Shown: piece after piece, positions 35,001 to 50,000 of the stretch | Position numbering within the stretch: position 1 is the stretch's first letter | Layout: each line of letters begins with the position of its first letter | Assembly: GCA_949128115.1 (NCBI GenBank) | Contig: OX421967.1 | Span: 60,834,855 to 60,898,854 of the forward strand | Length of the DNA stretch: 64,000 bases | Source: Anaspis maculata | Taxonomy: Eukaryota; Arthropoda; Insecta; Coleoptera; Scraptiidae | Direction: 5' to 3' | Made by a program: the position numbers and the translations under genes | The notes under the pieces: model-generated | Database searches by the model: none | Seen by the model: only the letters and a program-made list of their open reading frames with translations | Told to the model about the DNA's origin: nothing

Positions 35001-38000
35001 TTTGACTTCAAACATAAAATTTTTTGACTTCAACACGAAATCTTCGACTTTGAATCCCGAGTTGAATACAAAAAATTTGACATTGATCTCGGAATTCTGA
35101 GTTCATACACGAAAAAGTGCGACTTTGTTTGTCGACTTCACGTTTTAACTTTCAACACGAGATTCAGACATTAAACATGAAAATTTTGACTTCAATCACA
35201 AAATTTTGACTTCAAACATGGTGAAATTTTGACTTCAACACGAAATTTTCAACTGTGAATACCGAGTTCAATACAAAAACTTCGAATTCCATCTCAAAAT
35301 TTTGACTCTATCACGCAAAAGTGCGACTTTGATTGTCGACTTCGCATTTCGACTTTCAACACGAGATTCAGACATGAAACATAACAATTTTGACTCCAAT
35401 CGCAAAATTTTGATATCAAACATGAAAATTTTTGACTCCAACACGAAATCTTCCACTTTGAATACCGAGTTGAATAAAAAAACGTCGACTTTGATCTCGG
35501 AATTCTAACCTCATACACGAAAAAGTGCGACTCTGTCTGTCGACTCCACATTCAAACTTTCAACATGAGATTCAGACATTAAACATGAAAATTCCGACTC
35601 CAATTACCAAATTTTTACTTCAAACATGAAAAATTTTGACTTCAACACGAAATCTTTGACTTTGAATTTCGAATAGCGAGTTGAATACAAAAACTTCGAC
35701 TTTAATCTCGGAATTCTGACATCATATACGAAAAAGAGCGACTTTGTTTGTTGACTTCACATTTTGACTTTCGACACGAGAGTCAGACATTAAACATAAA
35801 AATTCCGACTCCAACCACCGAATTTTGACTTCAAACATGAAACATTTGACTTCAACACGAAATCTTTGACTTTGAATTTTGAATAGCGAGTTGAATACAA
35901 AAACTTTGACTTTGATCTCGGAATTCTGACTTCATACACGAAAAAGAGCGATTTTGTTTGTGTACTTCGCATTTCGACTTTCGACACGTGATTCAGACAA
36001 CAAACATGAAAATTTCGACTCCAACCACAAAATTTCGACTTCACCCATGACAAATTTCGACGTCAACACGAAATCCTCGACTTTGAATACCAAATTGAAT
36101 ACAAAAACTTCGACTTGGATGTCGGAATTTTGACTTTATACACGAAAAAGTGCGACTTTGTTTGTCGACTTCACATTTCGACTTCTGACACGAGATTCAG
36201 ACACAACACATGAAAATTTCGACTCCAACCACAAAATTTTGACTTCAATCATGACGAATTTTGACTTCAACACGAAATCTTCGACTCGAACACAGAAAAC
36301 CACGACTTTTATCCCGATATTCCGACTCCAGCTACTGAAAACTACAAAATTTCGATTTCAACACAAAATTTCCGACTTCTCACAAAGCTTTTGTCTCGAA
36401 ATTTTGACACATGCAATTTCAAACGCAAAAAACTCCATCAAATTTTGCTTCAAACGCAACATCTTTGACTTTCAACACTACATTCGGACTTCATACACGG
36501 AAAATACTGACTTCGACCATAAAATTTCGACTTAATCACGAAAACTTCGACTCTTATTTCGAAATTTTGAATTGATCGCAAACTCCCACATTTTTCTTAC
36601 AATTCCGACTTCTAAGAAGACTTCAATCTCGGAATATTGACTTCTTACACAAAAAAACGCGCCTTTGTTTGTCGACTTCGCATTCCGACTTTCAACACGA
36701 GATTCAGATAATTAAAATAAGAATTTCGACTCTAACCACAAAATTTTGACTTCAAACATGAAAAATGTTGACTTCAACACGAAATCTTCGACTTTGAATA
36801 CCGAGTTGAATACAAAAACTTCGACTTTGATCTCGGAATTCTGACTTTATACACGAAAAAGTGCGACTTTGTTGTGGACTTCACATTGCGACTTTCAACA
36901 CGAGATTCAGACATTTAACATGAAAATCTCGACTCCAACCACAAAATTTTGACCTCAAACATTGAAATTTTTGACTTCAACACGAAATTTTTGACTTCGA
37001 ATACCGAGTTGAATACAAAAACTTCGACTTTGATCTTGGAATCTTGACTTCATACACAAAAAAGTGCGACTTAGTAGACTTCACATTTCGACGTCCAGCA
37101 CGAGATTCAGACATTGAACACAAAAATTTTGACTTTTACCACAAAATTTTGACTCCAAACATGGTGAAATTTCGACTTCAACACGAAATTTCCAACTGTG
37201 AATACCGAGTCGAGTACAAAAATTTCGACTTCCATCTTGAAATTTTGACTTCATCACGCAAAACTGCGACTCTGTTTGTCGACTTCACATTTCGACTTTC
37301 AACACTTGATTCAGACATAAAACATAAATTTTTTGACTCCAATCACGAAATTTTGATATCAAACATGGAAAATTTTGACTTCAACACGGAATCTTTGACT
37401 TCAAAATTGAAAACTTAGCCTTGAACAAGAAACTTCAACTCTTGTCTCGAAATTGACTTCATACATGAGAAGTGCAACTTTGAACAAGAGACACGGAATT
37501 TAGACTTCAAACATGAAACTTCGACTTGAACACAGAAAACCACGACTTTTATCCCGATATTTTGCTCCAGCTACTGAAAACTACAAAATTTCGACTTCAA
37601 CACAAAATTCTCGACTTCTCACAAAGCTTTTATCTCGAAATTTTGACATATGCAATTTCAAACGCGACAAGCTCCATCAAATTTCGCTTTAAACGCAAAA
37701 GCTTCGACTTTCAACACTACATTCAGACTTCATACACGGAAAATACTGACTTCGATCATAAAATTTCGACTTATTCACGAAAATTTCGACTTTCATTTCA
37801 AAATTTTGACTTGATCGCGGACTCCAACATTCATCTTACAATTCCGACTTCTAAGAAGACTTCAATCTCGGAATTTTGACTTCATACTCGAAAAACGCGA
37901 CTTTGTCGACTTCGCATTCCGACTTTTAACACGAGATTCAGATAATAAACATAAAAATTTCGACTCCAATAAACAAAATTTTGACTTTAAACATGGAAAA

Positions 38001-41000
38001 TTTTGACTTCAACACGAAATCTTCGACTTTGAATACTGAGTTGAACACAGAAACTTCGACTTTGATCTCGGAATTCTGACTTCATACACAAAAAAGTGCG
38101 ACTTTGTTTGTAGACTTCACGTTTTGACTTTCAACACGAGATTCAGACATAAAACAGAAAAAATTTTGACTCCAATCACAAAATTTTGATATCAAACATG
38201 AAAAATTTCGACTTAAACACGAAATCTTCGACTTTGAATACCAAGTTGAATACAAAAACGTCGACTTTGATCTCGGAATTCTAAATTCATACACGAAAAA
38301 GTGCGACTTTGTTTGTCGACTTTACATTCAAACTTTCAACACGAGATTCAGACAATTAACATAAAAATTCCGACTTCAACCACAAAATTTTGACTTCAGT
38401 CATGACAAATTCCGACTTCAACACAAAATATTCGACTTTGAATACCAAATTGAATACAAAAACTTCGACTTTGATCTCGGAACTCTGACTTCATACACGA
38501 AATTGTGCGACTTTGTTTGTCAACTTCACAATTCGACTTCCAACACGAGATTCAGACAAATCACATTGAAATTACGACTCCAACCACCAAATTTTGACTT
38601 CGAACATGAAAAATTTTGACTTCAACATGAAATCTTCGACTTTGAATTTTGAATAGCGAGTTGAATTCAAAAACTTCGACTTTGATTCAGGAATTCTGAC
38701 TTTATACACGAAAAAGTGCGACTTTGTTAGTCGACTTCACATTTCGACTTTCAACACAAGATTCAGACATTAAACATGAAAATTTCGACTCCAACCACAA
38801 AATTTTGACTTCAATCATGACAAATTTCGACTTCAACACGAGATCTTTGACTTTGAATACCGAGTTGAATTCGGCGAATGAAAAACTTTCGCCTTTGAAA
38901 TTTAGACTTCAAACACGAAGAACTGCGACTGTGAACAAGAAAATCTTGGACTTTCATCTAAATACTGCAACTTCAACCATGAAATTGTGGAACTTCAACG
39001 CATAAACTCCGACTTTCCTTCCAAAACTTTGACACCAAGGGCAAAAAGCGTCGACTTTTATCTCGAAACTCCCACTTTTAACACAAAAAACTTTGACTTG
39101 AATTTCGAAACTTTGACCAAGAACACAAAAAACTTCGCTTTCGAACACTAAGCTCTTCCAGAACCACTTTTGGTATTTCCAGAATTCCTCAGAATTCCCT
39201 CAGAATTCTCCTAGAATATTGAGTTGCCTTAATGGAATGAAAAAAATAGAAGTATAGATCCCCTAACTTACACAACACAATTATCTTTCACGACTGAATT
39301 CCACGCAGTTCCCCTGCTGAGTTCCTTATCCTTCATAAATATTTGGTTTTCCTAAAAATTCCCTGGAATTCCTCGGAGTTTTTCTTAGAATATTCAGTCT
39401 TCTTTTATGTCCTATAGCTCGTACAAAAATGACCACTTTTGCCACTAAATTTCACGCAGTTCCCCTGCTGAGATCCTTCAGAGTTACTTGGAGTCTTTCT
39501 AGAATTCCTCGGAGTCATTCTTGGAACTGTTCTTAGAATGACTCCGAGGAATTCTCAGAATTCAGTTGCAAAATTGATCTTTCATTTTGAGCAAATTGAG
39601 AGACGTGAAGAGCAGCTGAATATTCTTGTAGAAATCTGGGAAGTTCCAAGGAATTCTGGAAATACCAAAAGTGACCCTTGAGGAACTCGGCAGGAAAATT
39701 TCCGGAAATTCAGTCGGAAAATAGACCCAAATTATGGAAGTTAGAGAATTTCAAGGTATTCATTTCATTATTAGGGAAAACTGGAATGTTCTGGAGGAAC
39801 ACTGGTGAATTCCATAGAAGTCTGGAAAAACCAGTGAAGTCAAAGTGTCCAATCAGTCCAGTTTGGTGTCTAAAGCAGCTAAATTCCACGTAGAGCTCAT
39901 TTTTCTCTATTTTCACCCGTTTCGGTCATGTTACTGATGTTCGTAACAAATTTAAAAGCGTTTTTCCATAGATTTTTAGGCGGATTTCGATACAAATTTG
40001 AAAATTTCCACTTTCGAACAATTCAGTGAGGCTTCATTGATGCCGTGTGTGAAAATGTGCAACAAAATTTGAAAACCAGACGAGTTTCAAGCGAAAATGC
40101 GTTCAATCATAGATAGCTCTGGAAAAACACAGTTTAGCGATATCTTGCCTACTTTTCAAGATAAATCAGTCGAGTTTGGTGTCTAGAACCGCTAAATTTT
40201 ACATAGAGCTCGTTTCTCTCTATTTTTACCTGATTCAGTCATGTTACTAATGTTCGTAACAAATTTAAAAGCCTTTTTCATAGATTTTCCGTGGATTCCG
40301 ATACAAATTTGAAAATGTTCATTTTCGAACAATTCAGTAAGGCTTCAATAATGCCGTCTGTGGGAATGTGCAACAAAAAATTGGAAACCAGACGAGTTTC
40401 AAGCGAAAATGCATTCAATCATAGATGGCTCTGGAAAAAAAGACAGTTTAGCGATATCTTGCCTACTTTTCAAGATAAATAAGTCGAGTTTGGTGTCTAG
40501 AACCGCCAAATTTCACGTAGAGCTCGTTCCTTTCTATTTTCACTCGTTTCGATCATGTTGCTGACGTCGGTAACAATTTTAAAAGCGTTTTTCCATAGAT
40601 TTTCCGCGAATTTCGACACAAATTTGGAAATTTTCACTTTCGAACAATTCAGTAAGGCTTCAATAATGCCGTCTGTGGGAATGTGCAAGAAAAAATTGAA
40701 AACCAGACGAGTTTCAAGCGAAAATGCATTCAATCATAGATGGCTCTGGAAAAAAAGACAGTTTAGCGATATCTTGCCTACTTTTCAAGATAAATTAGTC
40801 GAGTTTGGTGTCTAGAACCGCTAAATTTCACATAGAGCTCGTTTCTTTTTATTTTCACCCGTTTTGATTATGTTGCTGACGTCGGTAACAATTTTAAAAG
40901 CGTTTTTCCATAGATTTTCCGCGAATTTCGACACAAATTTGGAAATTTTCACTTTCGAACAATTCAGTAAGGCTTCAATAATGCCGTCTGTGGGAATGTG

Positions 41001-44000
41001 CAAGAAAAAAATTGGAAACCAGACGAGTTTCAAGCGAAAATGCATTCAATCATAGATGGCTCTGGAAAAAAAGACAGTTTAGCGATATCTTGCCTACTTT
41101 TCAAGATAAATTAGTCGAGTTTGGTGTCTAGAACCGCTAAATTTCACATAGAGCTCGTTTCTTTTTATTTTCACCCGTTTTGATTATGTTGCTGACGTCG
41201 GTAACAATTTTAAAAGCGTTTTTCCATAGATTTTCCGCGAATTTCGACACAAATTTGGAAATTTTCACTTTCGAACAATTCAGTAAGGCTTCAATAATGC
41301 CGTCTGTGGGAATGTGCAAGAAAAAATTGAAAACCAGACGAGTTTCAAGCGAAAATGCATTCAATCATAGATGGCTCTGGAAAAAAAGACAGTTTAGCGA
41401 TATCTTGCCTACTTTTCAAGATAAATTAGTCGAGTTTGGTGTCTAGAACCGCTAAATTTCACATAGAGCTCGTTTCTTTTTATTTTCACCCGTTTTGATT
41501 ATGTTGCTGACGTCGGTAACAATTTTAAAAGCGTTTTTCCATAGATTTTCCGCGAATTTCGACACAAATTTGGAAATTTTCACTTTCGAACAATTCAGTA
41601 AGGCTTCAATAATGCCGTCTGTGGGAATGTGCAAGAAAAAAATTGAAAACCAGACGAGTTTCAAGCGAAAATGCATTCAATCATAGATGGCTCTGGAAAA
41701 AAAGACAGTTTAGCGATATCTTGCCTACTTTTCAAGATAAATTAGTCGAGCTTGGTGTCTAGAACCGCTAAATTTTACAGAGCTTGTTTCTTTCTATTTT
41801 CACCTGTTTCGATTATGTTGCTGACGTCGGTAACAATTTTAAAAGCGTTTTTCCATAGATTTTCCGCGAATTTCGACACAAATTTGGAAATTTTCACTTT
41901 CGAACAATTCAGTAAGGCTTCAATAATGCCGTCTGTGGGAATGTGCAAGAAAAAATTGAAAACCAGACGAGTTTCAAGCGAAAATGCATTCAATCATAGA
42001 TGGTTCTGGAAAAAAAGACAGTTTAGCGATATCTTGCCTACTTTTCAAGATAAATTAGTCGAGTTTGGTGTCTAGAACCGCTAAATTTTACAGAGCTCGT
42101 TTCTTTTTATTTTCACCCGTTTCGATTATGTTGCTGACGTCGGTAACAATTTTAAAAGCGTTTTTCCATAGATTTTCCGCGAATTTCGACACAAATTTGG
42201 AAATTTTCACTTTCGAACAATTCAGTAAGGCTTCAATAATGCCGTCTGTGGGAATGTGCAAGAAAAAAATTGGAAACCAGACGAGTTTCAAGCGAAAATG
42301 CATTCAATCATAGATGGCTCTGGAAAAAAGACAGTTTAGCGATATCTTGCCTACTTTTCAACATAAATTAGTCGAGTTTGGTGTCTAGAACCGCCAAATT
42401 TCACGTAGAGCTCGTTCCTTTCTATTCTCACCCGTTTCGATCATGTTACTGACGTTGGTAACAATTTTAAAAGCGTTTTTCCATAGATTTTCTGTGAATT
42501 TCGACACAAATTTGGAAATTTTCACTTTCGAACAATTCAGTAGGGCTTCAATAATGCCATCTGTGGGAATGTGCAAGAAAAAATTGAAAACCAGACGAGT
42601 TTCAAGCGAAAATGCATTCAATCATAGATGGCTCTGGAAAAAAAGACAGTTTAGCGATATCTTGCCTACTTTTCAAAATAAATTAGTCGAGTTTGGTGTC
42701 TAGAACCGCCAAATTTCACGTAGAGCTCGCTCCTTTCTATTTTCACCCGTTTCGATCATGTTACTGACGTCGGTAACAATTTTAAAAGCGTTTTTCCATA
42801 GATTTTCCGCGAATTTCGACACAAATTTGGAAATTTTCACTTTCGAACAATTCAGTGAGGCTTCAATAATGCCGTCTGTGGGAATGTGCAAGAAAAAATT
42901 GAAAACCAGACGAGTTTCAAGCAAAAATGCATTCAATCATAGATGGTTCTGGAAAAAAAGACAGTTTAGCGATATCTTGCCTACTTTTCAACATAAATTA
43001 GTCGAGTTTGGTGTCTAGAACCGCCAAATTCCACGTAGAGCTCGTTCCTTTCTATTTTCACCCGTTTCGATTATGTTGCTGACGTTGGTACCAATTTTAA
43101 AAGCGTTTTTCCATAGATTTTCCGCGAATTTCGACACAAATTTGGAAATTTTCACTTTCGAACAATTCAGTAAGGCTTCAATGATGCCGTCTATGGGAAG
43201 GGAATGTGCAAGAAAAAATTGGAAACCAGACGAGTTTCAAGCGAAAATGCATTCAATCATAGATGGTTCTGGAAAAAAAGACAGTTTAGCGATATCTTGC
43301 CTACTTTTCAAGATAAATTAGTCGAGTTTGGTGTCTAGAACCGCTAAATTTTACAGAGCTCGTTTCTTTTTATTTTCACCTGTTTCGATTATGTTGCTGA
43401 CGTCGGTAACAATTTTAAAAGCGTTTTTCCATAGATTTTCCGCGAATTTCGACACAAATTTGGAAATTTTCACTTTCGAACAATTCAGTAAGGCTTCAAT
43501 AATGCCGTCTGTGGGAATGTGCAAGAAAAAATTGAAAACCAGACGAGTTTCAAGCGAAAATGCATTCAATCATAGATGGCCCTGGAAAAAAAGACAGTTT
43601 AGCGATATCTTGCCTACTCTTCAACATAAATTAGTCGAGTTTGGTGTCTAGAACCGCCAAATTTCACGTAGAGCTCGTTCCTTTCTATTTTCACCCGTTT
43701 CGATCATGTTACTGACGTTGGTAACAATTTTAAAAGCGTTTTTCCATAGATTTTCCGCGAATTTCGACACAAATTTGGAAATTTTCACTTTCGAACAATT
43801 CAGTAAGGCTTCGTTAATGCCGTCTGTGAAAATCTGCAACGTGAATTGGAAAATCAGACGAGTTTTGAGCGAACATGCATTCAATCATAGATGGCTCTGG
43901 AAAAAAAGACAGTTTAGCGGTATCTTGCTTACTTTTCAAGATAAATGAGCCGAGTTTGGTGTTTGAGACCACGGAATTTTGCTTAGAGCTCGTTTCTACC

Positions 44001-47000
44001 CATTTCTATATATTTCGGTCATGTTACTAATGTTCGTAACAAATGCTAAATCATTTTTTCTAAAATTTCTTTCGAATTTTGATACGAACTCAAGAATTTC
44101 CACTACTGAATGATTTAGTGAAGCTCCCGGAATCCTGACTACAAAAAGTGATCACCGCAATTGAGAAACTGAGCGAGTTTTCTACAAAAATGGATCCAAT
44201 CTAAGATGGCTTTGGAAAAAAAGACAGTCCAGCAATATTTTGTTCAATTTTCAAAATAAACTAGTCGAGTTTGGTGTCTGAAACCGCAAAATTTTGCTTA
44301 GAGCTCGTTCCTTCCCATTTCCACTCATTTCGGTCATGTTACTAATGTTCGTAACAGATGCCAAATCAATTTTTTCAAAATTTCTTCCAAATTTTGACAC
44401 GAATTCAAAAATTTTCGCCACTGAATGATTTAGTGAAGCTTTCGGAATCGTGACTGCAAAAAGTGAGCGAAGAAATTGGAAAACTGAGCGAGTTTTAGAC
44501 AAAAATGAATGCAATCATAGATGGCTTTGGAAAAAAAGACAGTTCAGCAATATCTTGCTTAATTTTCAAGATAAATTAGTCGAGTTTGGTGTCTAGAACC
44601 GCTAAATTTTACGTAGAGCTCGTTTCTCTCCATTTCTACTTGTTTCGGTCATGTTACTAATGTTCGTAACAAATGTCAAAGCATTTTTCCGGAGTTTTCG
44701 CGAAATTTGATACAAATTTGAAGTTTTTCACTATTGAACAATCCAGTAAAGCAAAAGCAGTAGAACACAAAATACACAACTTTTCGGTACCATGAAACAA
44801 ACACATTGTAGATATACAAACCCAGGGAAGCCAGAGCCGGAGCGAACGAAATCAGCGATCCCCTCAAGTCAACCCTTGCGATTTCCGTCACGTAAACTAT
44901 GGCGGGGCTCTGTCCGAAAGCTATAATCATAGTAATTCGTTACATTGTCCATGTTTTTCTGCTAATCTGATTGGTTACAGAGTTACCTGTGGCAACGGAT
45001 GTCAAGGCTCTGCCGATGATGATGACGGGAACGTTCGGAGCCAGCGCTATCATGATCCAGCCGCAAACGCCGGGCACCACGGCCAGCTTGATGGTGTTGA
45101 GCCGTCCGAAAGCGTCCGTCAAATAGCCGGCCAGGATGGCTCCCACCGGACAGGTGAGTGCTATGATCGAAGCTATCCATGACGCCTCGCTTTTGCCGAG
45201 TTCGAAGCTCGAATCCTCTTCCAGTTGCGGCAGCAAAATTGCAGAGTAGGCCAGAGTTATTCCCAGCACCACGTGGTATGACGTCACGATCAGCGCCGCT
45301 AGAATCTTTTTTTTTCTTCAGTTTTATTCTCGGCTTAAACCCAAGTTTTATCTTTTAGCTTTATTCCTAAGCTTTATTCCTAAGCTTTATTTCTAAGCTT
45401 GATTTCTAAGCTTGATTTCTAAGTCTTATTTCTAAGTTATCAATGAATTTTTCGACCAGCTCAATTTCATTTTAAATCGGAGGTGGCGCAAAATGGCAAC
45501 GAATACAGCAGCCTGATTGGCTGAAACGGGTCGTTTTTGGCGCCGTTGTCGTGGTAATTCCGAAAATGCAAACCACACTTTAGCTCCATCGTTTTTCATT
45601 CTATAGAAGCAAATGTTGACTACTTGCTGTTAGCTGTAAATCCAAATGTAAACAATGCTTTAGCTATGACTATTGTGTAATGAATGCTTTTCGTAATTTT
45701 TTGCAATTTGTAAATTCAAGTGCAAACGACGCTTAAAGCTTCATCACTTCGCATTCTGTGGAAACGAGTGCTGACTTTTTCTTTCTAGCTGTATATTCAA
45801 GTGTAAACAATGCTTTAGCTATGAATATTGTATGCATGTAATCACAGCTTTCCGTGATTTTTGCAACAGGCGAGTACAAGTGCAAACCACGCTTTAGCTT
45901 AATCGTTGTTCATTCTACAGAAGTGAACGCTGACTACTTGCTGTTAGCTGTGAATCCAATTGTGAACAGTGCTTTAGCTATGACTATTGTGTAATCAATG
46001 CTTTTCGTGATTTTTTGCAACTTGTAAATTCAAGTGCAAGCGACGCTTAAAGCTTCATCACTTCGCATTCTGTAGGAACGAGTGCTGACTTCTTCTTTCT
46101 AGCTGTATATCCAAGAGTAAACAATGCTTCAGCTATGAGTATTGTATGCATGTAATCACAGCTTTTCGTGATTTTTTGCAACAGATGAGTACAAGTGCAA
46201 ATCACGCTTTAGCTTAATCGTTGTTCATTCTACAGAAGTGAACGCTGACTACTTGCTGTTAGCTGTGAATCCAATTGTGAACAGTGCTTTAGCTATGACT
46301 ATTGTGTAATCAATGCTTTTCGTGATTTTTTGCAACTTGTAAATTCAAGTGCAAGCGACGCTTAAAGCTTCATCACTTCGCATTCTGTAGGAACGAGTGC
46401 TGACTTCTTCTTTCTAGCTGTATATCCAAGAGTAAACAATGCTTCAGCTATGAGTATTGTATGCATGTAATCACAGCTTTTCGTGATTTTTTGCAACAGA
46501 TGAGTACAAGTGCAAATCACGCTTTAGCTCCATCGTTTTTCATTATAAGCAAATGTTGACTTCTTGCTGTTAGCTGTAAATCCAAGTGTAAACAATGCTT
46601 GAGCTATGACTATTGTGTAATCATTGCTTTTCGTGATTTTTTGCAACTTGTAAATTCAAGTGCAAACGACGCTTAAAGCTTCATCACTTCGCATTCTGCA
46701 GAAACGAGTGCTAACTTCTTCTTTCTAGCCGTATATTCAAGTGTAAAAGATGCTTTAGCTATGAATATTGTATGCATGTAATCACAGCTTTTCGTGATTT
46801 TTTGCAACAGATAAGTACAAGTGCTAACCACGTTTTAGCTCCATCGTTGAAAGTGTGTCTTATCCGAATTCTGCGATTTTTCCACGAATTCATCGTGGAA
46901 AAGACGGACGGCAAAAAGAACCATAAAAATAGACCTTAGACAAACTAAGGCTGGATTTATACGTTGGAAGCTTTTATAATGGGGCTGTGCCTTCAAAGAG

Positions 47001-50000
47001 TGCTCATTTATCGCAGGCTCTGCAAAATAAAGCTTCGTTTACACGGCAAAAGCGGATTGGTCAAAGCTCGCCAGCGGCATGCAACCATTTGTAAATCACC
47101 GGGAAAAACCAAAGCTTGATTTATTCGTAGAAGGTTTTATAATCGTGCTGTGCTTTCAGCTAGTGCTTAATTAGCGCGTGTTTTAAAAAATGAAGCTTCA
47201 TTTACACGACGAGAGCAAGTTAGTCAAAGCAGAATGAAGATGTTGAGCGAGCAACATGGAGATTTGAATAAAAAAAAATTCTACCTGTAAAGTGGGCTTT
47301 ATTTTATGGGGTGATGATAAAAAGTAATTTTTAATAGTGATTCATAACTATTCAGTACATTTGTACTCGTGTAAAGCGAATTTTACTATCAAGGGCGATT
47401 TTGAACAAGAACGGCTAATGCAGCTCACGATTACAATTCGCACGCAATATGTACTTAAGTGTAAACCAAGCTTTATTTCACGTGGTTATGTTAAAGGACC
47501 ATTTCCATATTCAAAAATTTAGCACTCGTATACACCGAGCTTTAACATTCTTGAGAGCGAGTCGATAAGGATAAACCAGTGCATGAGGTACCTCGCAAAT
47601 CGGGCTTCCGTACAGGTGATTTCAAGACACAATTTCCGAAACGAAGATTCAATAAAAAAAGTTGTCTTGTAGACCGACCTTTAGCATTCTGAAAAAAGCG
47701 TTTTGAAACGAGAATTGGTTATTGCTGCGTCTGAGTATAATAGCATGCGGATTTATACGTGTAAATCAAGCTTTATTCAACAGGTTTTCGAGAGACAGTT
47801 CCGAGAAGGGGTGTGCGTAATTATTGAAAAAGTAGTGCTAGTGTAAAGCGAGCTCCAAGATTCCAAGGTGCAGTTTTGAACAAGATTTGCTAATGCAGCG
47901 TCTGATTGTGACACGCAGATTCGCACGTGCAAACCAAGCTTTAATCATTTTTCAAAGCGATGCATAACTGGAAAACTTTACTGCCCTCGTGTAAGGCGAG
48001 CTTTTGTATTCTAAAGGCCGATTTAAAACGATAATGGTGAATGTTACGCGTGATATAAATTAAGATGCCAAAAATGCACGTGTAAACCAAGCTTTATTCC
48101 ACATGGTCATTTTACAAGGTTATATTCCCATACTCAAAAAACTCGCGCTTGTATACACGGAGCTTTAACATTCTAAACTGTAATTAAAGCGAGAATTGAT
48201 GGAATAGACCAGTGCATAATTTCGAGGTACCTCGTAAGCCGAGCTTTAGTATTCTACGGGGCGATTAAAAATACGATTTTCGAAAGCGAAGCTTCAATAA
48301 AAATAAAACGCAGTTTTGTAGACCGAGCTTTAGCATTCTAAGAAGAGATTTTGAACCGAGAATTGACTAATGCAGCGTTTGATTATGATAGCACGCGGAT
48401 TTGTACGTGTAAACCAAGCTTTATCTTGTATAGGGATTTCGAATAATTATTTTCAAACATGATGCGGAGCTCAAAAATTCGCACTTTTGTAGATCAAGCT
48501 TTAGCATTTCGAATGGAAATTTCAAATGAGAACAAATTGGCTAATACCACACGCATAACTATTAAAACAAGCAGATTTCTACGTGGAAACGGGGCTTTAT
48601 TCAACAAGGTGATTTCGAAAGGCAACTTCTAAAAGTGATGCATAAATATTCAAACATTTTTTTACTCGTGTAAAGCGAGCTTTGAGAATCTTAAAAGGCG
48701 ATTTCTAACGATAATGGCTAATGCATGATTATAATTAACACGCAAATATGTACGTGTAAACCAAGTTTTATTTCCACAAAGTGATTTCAAAAGATTATTT
48801 TCATATTAAAAAAATTCGCGCTCATATAAACCGAGGTTACTATGGTAAACCAAGCTTTATTTCACATAGTGATTCCAAAAGACTACTCCAGAAAATTATG
48901 CGTCACTCGAAAAAATTTACGCTCGTGTAAAGCAAGCTTTAACATTTCAAATAAAGATTTAAAACAAGAATAACTTGGGTAATGCTGGGCAATACATTAT
49001 AACACGCAGATTTGTACTTGTGAACGGAGCTTTATTTCACAGAGTGATTTCGAAAGGCATTTTCTAAAAGCACTAAGATTTATTTCCTCGCTTATTTCAC
49101 ATAGTACTTTTAAAAAAGTATTTCCATGTTCAAGGAATACGCGTAAACTAAGCTTAATTATTCCACAGGGTGGTGTCAGGAGACAATTTCCCAAAGCGGC
49201 GCTTCACTTGAAAAAGTGGCACTCGTCTAGACAGAGCTTTATCATTCTAGTTAGCGAATTGAACTGAAAATGAAAATGGACTAAAGCTTGATTTGTGCGT
49301 TTAATATTTTTTCAATTGTGCATTGCCTTCAAGAAGACCCTATCTAGCTCATGTTTTGAATGGTAAAGCTGCATTTACAAGACCTGAGGCGAGTTATGCA
49401 AAGCTCATCTTCGACAATTAATTTTTAAGAACTCGCGGTATAGACTAATGCTCGATTTCCACGTTTAATATTTGCTCAATTGTGCATTTCCTTCAAGAAA
49501 TGCTGATCAAGCTCATCTCTCAAACAGTGAAGCTGCATTCACAGGACCTAAGGTGAGTAAGATAAAGCTCATCTTCGACTAATAATGTTTAAGAACTTGC
49601 GGTATGAACTAAAGCTTCATTTGTAAGTTAAATTCTCTCTCGAATTCTCTATTGAACAATGATAACGCATTTCATCAAACATTTCCAGGGGCGGAGATAA
49701 CAGGGGGTACCGTCCCTCTTTCCCCCCTATTTTTCACCCCCCGAATATTTCTAGAAATGGTTCCATCGAGGGTTCCAATTTTTAAATTCTACGTTCAATT
49801 TAAAAAAAAAGTTATTGGTAACATGAAGTGGCGTGATATTAAGTGAGTATAGTGTCACATTGCGTGAGATAACGTACCGTCGTACTGATAGTGAAAAACT
49901 GCGTGAGATTGCGTGAAAAACTGCGTGAGATTGCGTGAAATAACGTGAGATTGCGTGAAATAGCGTGAGATTGCGTGAGAAAATAGCATGCGATTGCGTG

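Noticed and set aside
40291..43948. Repeated 60-107 codon frames on both strands (for example SVTILKAFFHRFSANFDTN)
   Set aside because: They recur every 315 bases with the satellite and on both strands at once; copies carry frameshifts without preference for silent changes.
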